This document shows positions 11,542 to 20,931 of a DNA stretch of 64,000 nucleotides, piece by piece. The stretch comes from Pseudophaeomoniella oleicola. Lineage: Eukaryota > Ascomycota > Eurotiomycetes > Phaeomoniellales > Phaeomoniellaceae. Positions within the stretch are counted from its first letter, which is position 1, and each line of letters starts with the position of its first letter. A program made the position numbers and the translations under genes. The stretch covers positions 62,001 to 126,000 of the forward strand of contig QWDQ01000063.1 of the NCBI GenBank assembly GCA_003868215.1. Reading direction: 5' to 3'. Below the pieces are notes generated by a model. That model made no database searches. It was not told the DNA's origin and saw only the letters and a list, made by a program, of their open reading frames with translations.

Positions 11542-12349
11542 AGGGAGCAGCAACTGCGTTCGACAATAGAGGGAATTAATTGGGATTGAATTTTCATTGG
11601 ACTGATTGGATTTGATGGTATGGTGTAACAGGCGCCAGGTTTCTCTTTTGTTCGAGACAGGATCGGCTCATGCCCCGGATAAACAGTACTCTAGAATATG
11701 AAGATTTACCAATATAAGGAGCTCTTGTTTCCTGGGTTTTCGTGTCTATGATCATATTGAGTGGTTCTCTCCCAATAAGAAACAGACGACTAAACGAGAT
11801 TTGGGTCCTCCTAATTGGGTCCAGGGGATGAGGCGTAGATACGGTACCGGATATGCAGAGAGACCTGAAGTAGGCGGTGTGCAATAGGTACCCCTGTCAA
11901 ACAGACTACTCTATGCCTAGAGCGGAAAGGAGGAGAACTCCCGCCCCAGCCAGAGCCTGGTAGAAATATATATAAGACCTAAGTCTTCGACAAAGAGACT
12001 AAATGCGACCGTGTTTTATATCGTCTGGCTGTCGAGTAACATCCTTGTCGTGCCCGTCAGGCTTTCCCCCCCCTCCCCCCCCCCAAATTCCCTGAAAGAT
12101 ACCTTGACGAATTCAGTGAACATCAGGAGATACACCTAGTGAGTCTGGACCGTCTGGCTACTTCATGCTTACCATTTGCGCAATGGGTATAAACCATTAT
12201 GGGATGCGTCGAGAAGCCTCTTCGGCTACATGCGCCGTATACAAAGGTCAACGTTTGAAGAGCTCCCAGAGTTTGCCTGCAGTATACTGGTCGACAGCAC
12301 TGTGAGACCTTTATGATATCGGAGAAGTTATAATCCGGATTCAAGGGCG
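11542..12349. other. Intergenic between the small candidate gene and the zinc-cluster factor
   Basis: No gene is supported. The minus-strand frames at 11594-11884 and 12123-12380 are short and featureless. Poly-C runs lie at 12066-12084. The right part probably holds the 3' end of the factor transcribed on the minus strand. Confidence 0.4.
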
Positions 12350-14512
12350 TCAAACTGGTGGGTATAACTCCATATTCCAAGCATCCTCTCCCAAGATCTG
12401 CGCATCAATTGTAGTCCAGTCAATATTTTCGATGTCGCTGCCTATGAAATTGAATGGATCAAGAAGCCCAAAAGCAGCCTCCTCCCGCTGAGCACTTCCG
12501 GGTTGGTGTTGTAGCGTTGATGTTGTCATTTCACCAGGCTGCGATTCACGATCTACTGGTTGAGAATCTGAAAGACGAACAGGTGATGTCAAATCGACCG
12601 GCAAAGCCACTTTACCGAGTATACTTGAATTGTTCCAGCCACTCAGTGTGAGACGAATGGCGTGCGATACTCGCCGGGCATCCCTGCATGCTCCAGATTG
12701 TTCGACGCATATGGCCTGAGACTGCTCGAGTAAGACGAGCATCTGTCTCTCAATTGTCTCATCAATGACTTGACCCTGTGGGCCTGCCTTGCGACGAATA
12801 TAAATCACAAGACAGAGCACCATAACACCCAATAAGAAATCATTCATAGTGAAATTGTTGAGCATCCAGCTTTCCACATGAAGTTGACCACCGGGAGAGA
12901 ACTCTTTGTAAATGGAGATAAATTGAGAGACAAGCCTCGTTCCAGCTTCGATGCAAGCCATGGTACTGAACCCATTCCCTTGAGCCATGTACCTGCGGTG
13001 CAATACACAAAGACTTTTCAGGTGCATAAACTCAATGAAATGCCTAGTCAAGACAAGGAAGGGTGCATCAGTGATCGAGTCGGGGAACGGACGTGTCCGC
13101 AAGACATCAGGCGTAGTGGTATACATGTATCGGATCTCTTGGTCGAGCCGGAACACCTCTTCCTCCGACCTTTCTTTAAATGACAGCACATCTTGACACA
13201 CTTTACTGAAGCTGATCATCATCCTGTCCTTAACTATGAACCACAGTAAACCGGTGGCTTCATTCTCTGGCCGCGATTCTGGCAACGCCTTGGTGCCCTC
13301 GTCAAAATCAGAGTCAAGCAGATTCCTAGGCGATCTGATATCACAGTTTTCGAGACAGATATTGCTTGGTAGCCCTAATTGGAAGGAAACCATGAAATCC
13401 ATCTGTTTGCAGCATGCCCAGAACCTCCTGCGCATTTCGCCCTCAAATACAGTGTAAGACCCAAATGTTTCCGGTTCTCTGTGGTAGCCCATTTCATAGC
13501 CTAAACGTACTACCATTCCGAACAGCGTTCCAGCTTCGCGCGAGGTATCGAGACTCCTAAGATTCTTACAATGGGCGTATATAGCAAGTGCTTCTGGGGC
13601 GAACCGCTGAGGTTGGTAGTATTTTCCTGCAACAAGACATTTGCCAGCAGCTATATGCAGTTGAGAAAGTCGTATGGCCAAGTCACCCTTCGGTGACTTG
13701 TATGAACCCGCACTGCCGCCAATCATTGTAGCTATGTAGCACATCGAAAATAATATCGAAAGCCAAAGGGGGTTTACGACTGCAGTATTGGCCCAGAATT
13801 CTTCATACTGACGCCGGAATTGGAATGTATGAATGAACGGGATGATAAATCCTTCTCCGCGGAAATACATCGAGATAAAGCGATCGATCTCAACCCTGGG
13901 AGGCAGATATTCGGAAATGATCTTTTGTGCAGAGTAGTCATGCGATGAGCCGAATATCACATCGCTCTGAGAGACACTGCCGTCAGATGTAGTAGAGTCA
14001 TCTGTCCCTTGTGCGCCACTAGGACCACCTAGAGCTACCTTCAGCTCGTGAATGTCATCCAATATAGCCGACCAATGGGTGGAACCAACGTATCTTCCCT
14101 CGGCAGCCTGCTCAACTTGGTTGTCACCATGAAGACCCAGGGGAGGATGAGGCATCTCTGATGCTATCGCTAGATCTGAAGATAACGCATTGTAGTCAGG
14201 TTGTCTTGTTACCTGGTTCTGCATCAATTCTTTAACCATCGACTCCAGATGTGTCAGCCTATCTTCCGCCCCTATTTGTCGTGTACCATTGGCTTTCGAC
14301 GCTGCTGGACCATCATACTTACAAGCGTCCGCCCCATTTCTCTTTACACAATTGCCGCACGGATGAGCCCGATCGCATCGGAGCTTAGAAGCACGACACT
14401 GGTTGCATACGAGCGACTCGCGGGGTCGCTTGATGACTTTTGAAGCTGAAGACTCGTGAAAACCATCTTTGCGTGCTCTAAATTTACCAGTAAGATTTGA
14501 CAGGTTCGACAT
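12350..14512 (-). CDS. Zn2Cys6 transcription factor with fungal-specific regulatory domain
   Basis: This is a single open frame of 720 residues from ATG at 14512. Residues of about 36-66 form the binuclear zinc cluster CNQCRASKLRCDRAHPCGNC, followed by a last Cys after VKRNGADA. That is the Gal4-type DNA-binding domain, which contacts CGG half-sites. A short helical linker follows (LTHLESMVKELMQNQ, about 90-105). From about residue 215 the sequence matches the fungal_trans middle homology region (SMYFRGEGFIIPFIHTFQFR; GMVVRLGYEMGYHREPETF; EMRRRFWACCKQMDFMVSFQ). The C-terminus is acidic/aromatic and may activate. No intron is required, although a short in-frame one cannot be excluded. It lies 293 bp downstream of a same-strand SDR gene, which may be a target. 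The ligand or pathway is unknown. Confidence 0.9.
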   Translation of the reverse strand: MSNLSNLTGKFRARKDGFHESSASKVIKRPRESLVCNQCRASKLRCDRAHPCGNCVKRNGADACKYDGPAASKANGTRQIGAEDRLTHLESMVKELMQNQVTRQPDYNALSSDLAIASEMPHPPLGLHGDNQVEQAAEGRYVGSTHWSAILDDIHELKVALGGPSGAQGTDDSTTSDGSVSQSDVIFGSSHDYSAQKIISEYLPPRVEIDRFISMYFRGEGFIIPFIHTFQFRRQYEEFWANTAVVNPLWLSILFSMCYIATMIGGSAGSYKSPKGDLAIRLSQLHIAAGKCLVAGKYYQPQRFAPEALAIYAHCKNLRSLDTSREAGTLFGMVVRLGYEMGYHREPETFGSYTVFEGEMRRRFWACCKQMDFMVSFQLGLPSNICLENCDIRSPRNLLDSDFDEGTKALPESRPENEATGLLWFIVKDRMMISFSKVCQDVLSFKERSEEEVFRLDQEIRYMYTTTPDVLRTRPFPDSITDAPFLVLTRHFIEFMHLKSLCVLHRRYMAQGNGFSTMACIEAGTRLVSQFISIYKEFSPGGQLHVESWMLNNFTMNDFLLGVMVLCLVIYIRRKAGPQGQVIDETIERQMLVLLEQSQAICVEQSGACRDARRVSHAIRLTLSGWNNSSILGKVALPVDLTSPVRLSDSQPVDRESQPGEMTTSTLQHQPGSAQREEAAFGLLDPFNFIGSDIENIDWTTIDAQILGEDAWNMELYPPV

Positions 14513-14805
14513 TATCTAACAACATTGCCCACAGCTTGCTACATGGACTGACGGTTGACTTGATGTCCAGGATGACTCGAAGTAAAGTCAGCTTCGTTTA
14601 ACATTCCCGATCTGGATATTCTTCGATATATTGTATTTCGATTACACGGGTATTGTAATTATTGACGTCTCCTTTCCACATTCTACTCAAGACTCTCCCT
14701 TTATTCAGTCGACTTCAATTTCTTTCTCTGTGCCAATATAACAGTGCAATGTAAGCACAATTTGGGTTATGATGTATCTATCAACTACGTAACGGATGTC
14801 TGGAA

Positions 14806-15656
14806 CTACCATGGCTGAATCCCTTTCCTTGAGACGACCAAGCCGACATCTTGATCTCTTGTACCCTCAACAACGTCTTTGACAAAGTGGCCGCCCAACG
14901 CTGGATCTTCTCCGCCGTACTTCTTACTCATCTCTGGGAATCCTCCTAAGCCGGTTGCAAGCAAACCTGGTGAAATGGCCCAAACCTTCACCCCATCCTC
15001 CTTGAGTATTCGGTTCCACTCCCGCATCACCATGTTCAGGCCGGTCTTGCAAGATCGATAGGCTGACATGGAAATCCCTTGCTTGGGCCAGCCCTTTGGC
15101 GGAACCTGATTCACCGCAATCAGTCCATTTCCATTTTCCACAAGTGGTGAAGTCCCGCTGGTGATGAACATAAGCCTCGGATCTGATGATTTGAGGAGCA
15201 AAGGCACGAAAGTGTGAGTAACGACTTGTGCTCCCGTTGTGTTGACGTCCCATGTCTTATTCCACATCTCTCTCATTGTTTGGTTACTGGTAGGGAACTT
15301 CAAGTCAAAGGCTGCTCCTATATGCTGTTAATCTCTGGTTATCTTCACTACATTCTCTGGGGATCCCTACCTGCATTGTTAATCAGAATATCCAAGCGAC
15401 CGTAAGTTTCGGTGATATGATCGAATAGTTTGGTGATTGAATCGTCATCTTCAACGTCGATCTGCACAGGCTTGATGACACTGGGACTTTGGGGAATTTC
15501 TTGTTGTAACTTCTGGGCCGCATCGCTGGCTTTGTCCAAGCTGCGGCCACCCAGCAAGATTGTGTATGCTTTGGACGATGCGCACAAGGCCTTGACTGAC
15601 TCAAACCCAAGGCCCGTGTTGCCGCCGGTGATCAAAAGGACTGGGTTGGAAGACAT
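14806..15656 (-). CDS. Short-chain dehydrogenase/reductase (classical SDR), one intron
   Basis: Exons 15371-15656 and 14806-15317 join across a 53-bp GTAGGG...TATAG intron inside the NNAG motif, giving 265 residues. Visible features are the N-terminal cofactor motif TGGNTGLG near residue 10, an Arg after it (GGRS) suggesting NADP preference, DIxV/NNAG near 92-96, the catalytic Ser in FITSG and the catalytic YRSCK. The sequence is closest in style to carbonyl reductase-type SDRs, with an extended insert (NQVPPKGWPKQG) before the active-site Tyr. The substrate is unknown. It sits just upstream of the zinc-cluster factor on the same strand, which suggests, without proving, a regulator-enzyme pair. 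Confidence 0.87.
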
Positions 15657-16450
15657 GGCTGTGTTTGCTCGGTTTGTCGTAGACAGCTTTTGGATGGAAT
15701 GGAAACGAGCATTGTGTAGACGTTCGCACGCCTCCCTTTTATATTCACATCCTCGACCTTACAATATCATCAAACAGTCCGAATTGTACACGATACATGC
15801 ATGGTCTTCAGTATTCGGACGACCCCTTCCAATTATTTCCTTTCACGGTTAGATTGACTATGGAGCATCACTGAGACCACGACAAAGAAGGCAAGTCTTG
15901 GCAGTCCTCGGCCGAGTGACCCCTTCCAGATTATGACGATGGATTGCAGCAGCAGCTTCAATACCCCTGCCAGGCTGACACGACTCACAGCATAGGAATT
16001 GTAAGAAGCTCCAGTGTTAATGACGAATGGATGGGGTGAAAAAAGATTCCCGTCTAGAGAGGGTCAAAAGCATGACCTGATCATATCTACTATCTTCTGC
16101 ACTGGCGAATCTTCAGGAGCTCGGGGAGCAGTGCTATCCATCCACCTAAATCAAGCGACAATATCAAAATTCACCTGAGCAACTCCTCATAATCCATAGA
16201 CAGTGCCTTATTCCTGTCAAACTACTCCTCAACCTCCTGTATTTCTACCCCTCCTCCTCCTCCTCCTCCTTTCTTCATCTCTCTCAATCACCATCAAAGC
16301 CCCCAAAAGGACGCTCAATGTGCCATACTGAAACGTCGCGGAGATTTTATTGAAAGAGGAGGAGAGGTGTGCTTGAGAAGAAAGTGATGGCTTTTTTGTG
16401 CTTTCGATTCTGCTTCTGCTTTAAAAGCTAGCCTAGCTAGAAAGAAGAAT
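15657..16450. other. Intergenic, no gene seen
   Basis: This is the promoter side of the SDR and the 3' flank of TSR2. It contains a CTCCTC run near 16250-16270 and a purine run near 16360. The frame at 15430-15852 is mostly a shadow of the SDR. Confidence 0.45.
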
Positions 16451-17146
16451 TCAACGCTTTTTTTTAGGAACGACTTTTGTAAATCCTTCTTCGTCTACCT
16501 CTGGCACTATCCGTTCTCTTCTTGGTCGCTCGCTGGTGTCGACTAGATCTGGGGCATCGCCCATCTCTTCATCTTCGTCTTCGTCATCTTCGTCGCCGCT
16601 CGTGTCCTGTGCATCGTCGGCGACATCCACCCTCTTGCCCATGCTCGCAGCGTCTACCACTGCTTTGTCTCCACCCTTCTGGATCCAGACCGTCCACAGG
16701 CCTCTGAGCTCCTCTTCCACCGTGCTTCTCCCGTGTGGGCCGCCGCTTTTCAGTCTCTCTGCGCCGAGCCATATTCTTCTCGCGACGAGGGTTTCGCTAC
16801 CGTCTTCGATCATGATCTCAAATTCGTCGCCTACGACTTGTAATAGTACCTCTTCCAGATCATCTTGGTCTCGGATCTGTCCTTCTTGGATCATCGAGCT
16901 GAGGGCGCCGGCGAGCCAGTCACGGACTTCTGTGCCTGTGGATGCCGGCGATGGATTCGACTGAGATGGTGCTGGTGGGGTATAAAGCGAGATGGCGAGC
17001 GACAGCGCTGGCCATAAAGAAAGGTGTAAAGATATTAACAGGTCGAGGAGAGCAGCTGGTGTTGTCGGGAGTGTAAGTTCGGTTTGCGATGTAGTATTGT
17101 TCGGCGCAGCATTAGTATTCGAGCTGCTCGTCGATGGTTCAGCCAT
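16451..17146 (-). CDS. TSR2: Pre-rRNA processing protein Tsr2
   Basis: Starting at the ATG at 17146 (MAEPSTSSS) the product is 231 residues; an in-frame ATG 33 bases upstream would add MKYKRFFYVII, which is less likely. The core LDLLISLHLSLWPALSLAI, the segment VRDWLAGALSSMIQEGQI, then LEEVLLQVVGDEFEIMIEDGS followed by an Arg/Leu/Trp-rich helix, match the Tsr2 family. A Ser/Asp/Glu acidic stretch near residues 180-205 follows, and the signature C-terminus is EGFTKVVPKKKR. In yeast, Tsr2 releases Rps26 from its importin and chaperones it to pre-40S particles, and its acidic tail takes part in that release. No intron is needed. Confidence 0.92.
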   Translation of the reverse strand: MAEPSTSSSNTNAAPNNTTSQTELTLPTTPAALLDLLISLHLSLWPALSLAISLYTPPAPSQSNPSPASTGTEVRDWLAGALSSMIQEGQIRDQDDLEEVLLQVVGDEFEIMIEDGSETLVARRIWLGAERLKSGGPHGRSTVEEELRGLWTVWIQKGGDKAVVDAASMGKRVDVADDAQDTSGDEDDEDEDEEMGDAPDLVDTSERPRRERIVPEVDEEGFTKVVPKKKR

Positions 17147-17930
17147 GATGATGACGTAGAAGAAACGCTTGTATTTCAACTCAAAGGATGATATGAAGCG
17201 CCTTTATCCTCGCTCTTTCTCCGAAGTGATAGCGACACGGTCCCAAAGGAGGTTTTCAGACAGGACTTGCGGACGCAACGTTTTTAGGAGCGGAGGACGA
17301 AAGTCGAGATGTAGCTGATTAAATAGAGGGTGTTACACCCACAGAAACCACGAGTCTATTAAATTTACCATGGAAACCAGATTTGCTACCTGTTCTAGGT
17401 CCGAGTCTCTTGGACGTTGTAAGGTCACAAATCGTCTCTCAAAGTGTCCCGCATACAATGAGATAAATTTTTGGTCACTTCTTACTGTGGGGACTTATCG
17501 ATAAGGAATTGGTGACCCTTTTTCGCGGGGAAGATTAGGTCCTCTCACCAACCCATCACAGCGGCTATCGATTGAAGCGATTGAAGCATCTACCTGGAGA
17601 CTTGTTGTTCTATCACATATATACCTTCCACCGTACTTTTCTTAGTCTACCTCCTGCGGATATTCTCGTTGAATTCATAGCACCCTTCCTTACCATCCTA
17701 AAATCCTTAAGACCCAAACAGGTCGGGGGCTGACTTACGGACAGGTAATCTGCTCATAGACTGGATTGAACCAAAGTTGACAGACACCGTAAGAGGGGCC
17801 TTAGCAGACATTGTAGTAGGAAGACTTGAAGCCGGTCCGACGAGTTTCACTCATTCCACTAATGTCCGTAACGCACTGGGGACTGGAAAGTTGTAGAGCT
17901 TATTGGCCACTTATTTGTCATACTGGCCAA
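17147..17930. other. Intergenic between TSR2 and eRF3
   Basis: The left part is the TSR2 upstream region and the right part the 3' flank of the eRF3 gene; both genes are on the minus strand. The frame at 17826-18059 is a shadow of the eRF3 3' end. No RNA gene was seen. Confidence 0.45.
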
Positions 17931-19848
17931 TCATGCGGCCGGCGCATCGGTGAGGAGCTTTGTGATCTTACCAATGGCAATTGTTTGTCCCTGAAAGGCA
18001 TCGTTAGCTATGAAAGGCCATGGTCCTGCTCTCTCAACTTACCTGGTCTCGCAGAGTAAAACGTCCCATTTGCGGGTAGTCTTCGAATCTCTCGACGCAT
18101 ACGGACCCGGCTCCTCCGGTGACTGATAGCCGGGCAATGATAGTCTGGCCCTTGGCAGCGAATGGTGGAGGCTTTTTACTCTTCCGTCCTGTTCCCTTTT
18201 CCAATTTATGTAACAAAGCATCAAAAGTGACCTCTTCAATGGCCGTGTGGACGTGCAAGACACAGTTGAAGCCAGCTGAGAGAATACTCTTCAATTCCAG
18301 AATGACAATCTGAGCCTCAAATGCGCTCACATAGTGCACAGGTCGTTTAGGGCTGCAAAGTACGAACCCAGGGAGGACGTCCTCTTCTTCGATCCCGCGC
18401 AGACGGATACGGACTTGGTCACCACAGGAAGCTGCATTGACTTCATCTTCTTGTTCACCGTATAGGGCTGCAACGCCGACTTCTTCCCGATTCGGCATCA
18501 TGAGGCAGTTCATACCCTTCTTGATGACACCGGCCTCGATACGTCCTTCAATCATCGTGCCGAGATCCTTGTATTTGCCACTAACAGGCATCATGAACGG
18601 AGCATTGACCTTTCTCTCGAGTTTCGCCATGCTATCAAGGTATTCCAAGAGAGACGGGCCGTCGTACCAGGGACACAAATCCTTAGCGATTCTGTCCTTG
18701 ATACCCTGGGTTGTTTGAGCGGATATAGGCATGAACATGAGATCTGTCTTCGGATTGTAACCCAATCCTTTCAGGAACTGCGACAGCTTGGTTGTACATT
18801 CCTTGTATCTCTCTTCTGACCACTGGACAGTGGGATCGTCCATTTTATTAATGGCGACGATGAGCTTGTTGACACCCTGGGTTTTGGCCAACATTGCGTG
18901 CTCACGAGTTTGTCCACCCTTCTCAAAACCGGTCTCATATTCACCTTTTCTTGCCGAGATAACAAGGACACCCACATCAGCTTGTGAGGCACCACCGATC
19001 ATATTAGGTACAAAAGTCTTGTGGCCAGGAGCATCGAGGATCGAGTAACGACGCTTCTCGGTCTCAAAAAAGCCACGGCCGACTTCCACGGTCTTCCCCT
19101 TGGCTCTTTCTTCCTTCGTCAAATCTAGGGCCCATGACAAATACCATGTCTCACGTCCTGCGTCTTTAGCCTCTCGCTTATACTTGTCCAGAGTTCTCTC
19201 GTCAACCATGCCAGTAGCGTAGAGTATCGATCCTCCTAGCGTGGACTTTCCAGCATCGACGTGGCCAATGAAGATGACGTTGACGTGCTCCTTTCCGTAC
19301 ATCTCCTGTAACGTTTCTTCGTCGACATCGGCAGTTTGCTCTTGCATTACAGCATCTGCTGCTCTTTGAGCCAGCTTCTTCTCAGCTGGGGTTGGGGACG
19401 ATTTGCCTGAAGATGGCGTTGGTGAGGTCTTGCCGGACGGCGATGTCGTTTTCTCGCCTGTCTTCTCTATAGCCTTCGCTGCTGTCACCTTCGATCCTTC
19501 TGCTGCTTTTGGTTCCGCCTTGGATTCATCTTTGGCCTCGGTCTTGGTTGCGGCAGGCTCTGCTTTTGGAGGCGCTGGGACGCCGATTGATAACACTTTC
19601 GTCTTCGGTGCGACCGCATCGCCACCGAGTGATAGGACTTTCGCTTTTGGGGCCGCCGCAGCTGGCGCGCTTGTCGTAGCCGGCGTTACTGTCGCTGCTG
19701 CTGGTTGCGAAGGACTGTCTGCCGAAGGTCTTTTGGCGATACTTATAGGAGCCTGCCTCGCTTGCTGTGGTTGCTGTTGTTGCTGCTGGGGCTGTCGAGA
19801 GAATCCACCGGGCGCCTGGTTGTACGCAGCAAACTGGCCTTGATACTG

Positions 19849-19881
<33 letters not shown>

Positions 19882-20160
19882 CTGCTGTTGTTGTTGTTGT
19901 CCGTATTGTGGATAGTTATTTTGTTGTTGGTATTGCGGATAACCATAATTTTGACCATAACCCTGCTGGCCGTAGCCACCATATTGTTGATAGCCACCAA
20001 ACTGTTGGCCAGGCACAAAGGAGGCGGCCCCTGGCTGAAAAGAGGCTGCGCCAGGTCGGAATGACTGGCCGTTGCCATTCAGGTTGAGGTTCTGAGCTTG
20101 TCTTGAGATGTTGTCCTCCTGCGCAGCAAGGTCATCTTCCCATGAGTCAAGGTTCGACAT
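17931..20160 (-). CDS. SUP35: Translation termination factor eRF3 (Sup35) with Q/N-rich prion-like N-terminus
   Basis: Exon 18043-20160, a 52-bp GTAAGT...TTTCAG intron and exon 17931-17990 give 725 residues; the last exon adds GQTIAIGKITKLLTDAPAA, the normal end of the family. The start at 20160 (MSNLDSWEDD) is chosen over an upstream non-ATG extension. Residues 1-32 are acidic, 33-51 hold three overlapping [A/S]-SFxPG repeats resembling PAM2 motifs, and 52-135 are Gln/Tyr/Gly/Asn-rich with Gln runs, like the yeast Sup35 prion domain. A charged Ala/Lys/Glu middle domain follows. The GTPase domain starts near residue 290 (GHVDAGKST, DAPGHK, NKMD) with two beta-barrel domains after it. With eRF1 it hydrolyses GTP to drive peptide release. 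Confidence 0.95.
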
Positions 20161-20931
20161 GGTAGATTGGTAGAGTGTAGGGTGTTTCGGGGAGCGACTG
20201 TACACCGGTAATCGAAACGCACAATGGCGGGGTTAGTGGGGAGGTGAGGGAGGGTCACGGTCAGCCCTGTCAACGGTATCTGACTGTCCAAGAGGTCCAA
20301 AGATGGACAAACCTCAGATACAAATGCTTTGGAAATCAAAAGTCGAAGTGACTGTAAAGTTGCAAGAAAGAAGTTGGTGAGTCTGAATCGCTAATCCATG
20401 GAAAGACGCTTGGTGCGGAGGGGAGGAAGAGGGTTGAGTGCCCAAACGACCGCAACTTTAAAAATTCATCTTTCACCAGGATCCCCAGAAATCGACCAAT
20501 GACGTTTGAAGATGCTGCGCTGTGGTACGGTATCATACACCGCGTTTCGATACGATAACAATCAATATCAACACCTGCACTCGCACTCATCTTGGAAATA
20601 CAGAGTAACAGAGACGATAGGCTCACAATGAATTCTTTCATAATGAGACGATGTTAAAGACAAGTTGTACCTTTAGCTTCCACCATGTTACATCCATCAA
20701 GTACCGAGTCTTGATCTCTCAACTCCCATCAACAGAGAGCCAAGCCGTGCACTCAAGTCAGGGGTTTAGATGTATCATTCATCTCGTAGAATTCAAACCC
20801 CAGACTTATATGTTTCCATGACAAGCAAATTCGCTGCGAGGAATTACCATGGCTCTCCTTTGATCAAGGCCTAATATCGCACTCTGTGTTGATGCTCGCC
20901 CTTTATCTGAACCTTTACAAGCATACCCATC
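20161..20931. promoter_or_regulatory. Divergent promoter region of eRF3 (minus) and Yrb30 (plus)
   Basis: The two divergent start codons are 771 bp apart, so this stretch must hold both promoters and 5' leaders. Short minus-strand frames at 20079-20339 and 20336-20641 are not convincing as genes. I found no single regulatory site I could name with confidence. Confidence 0.5.
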
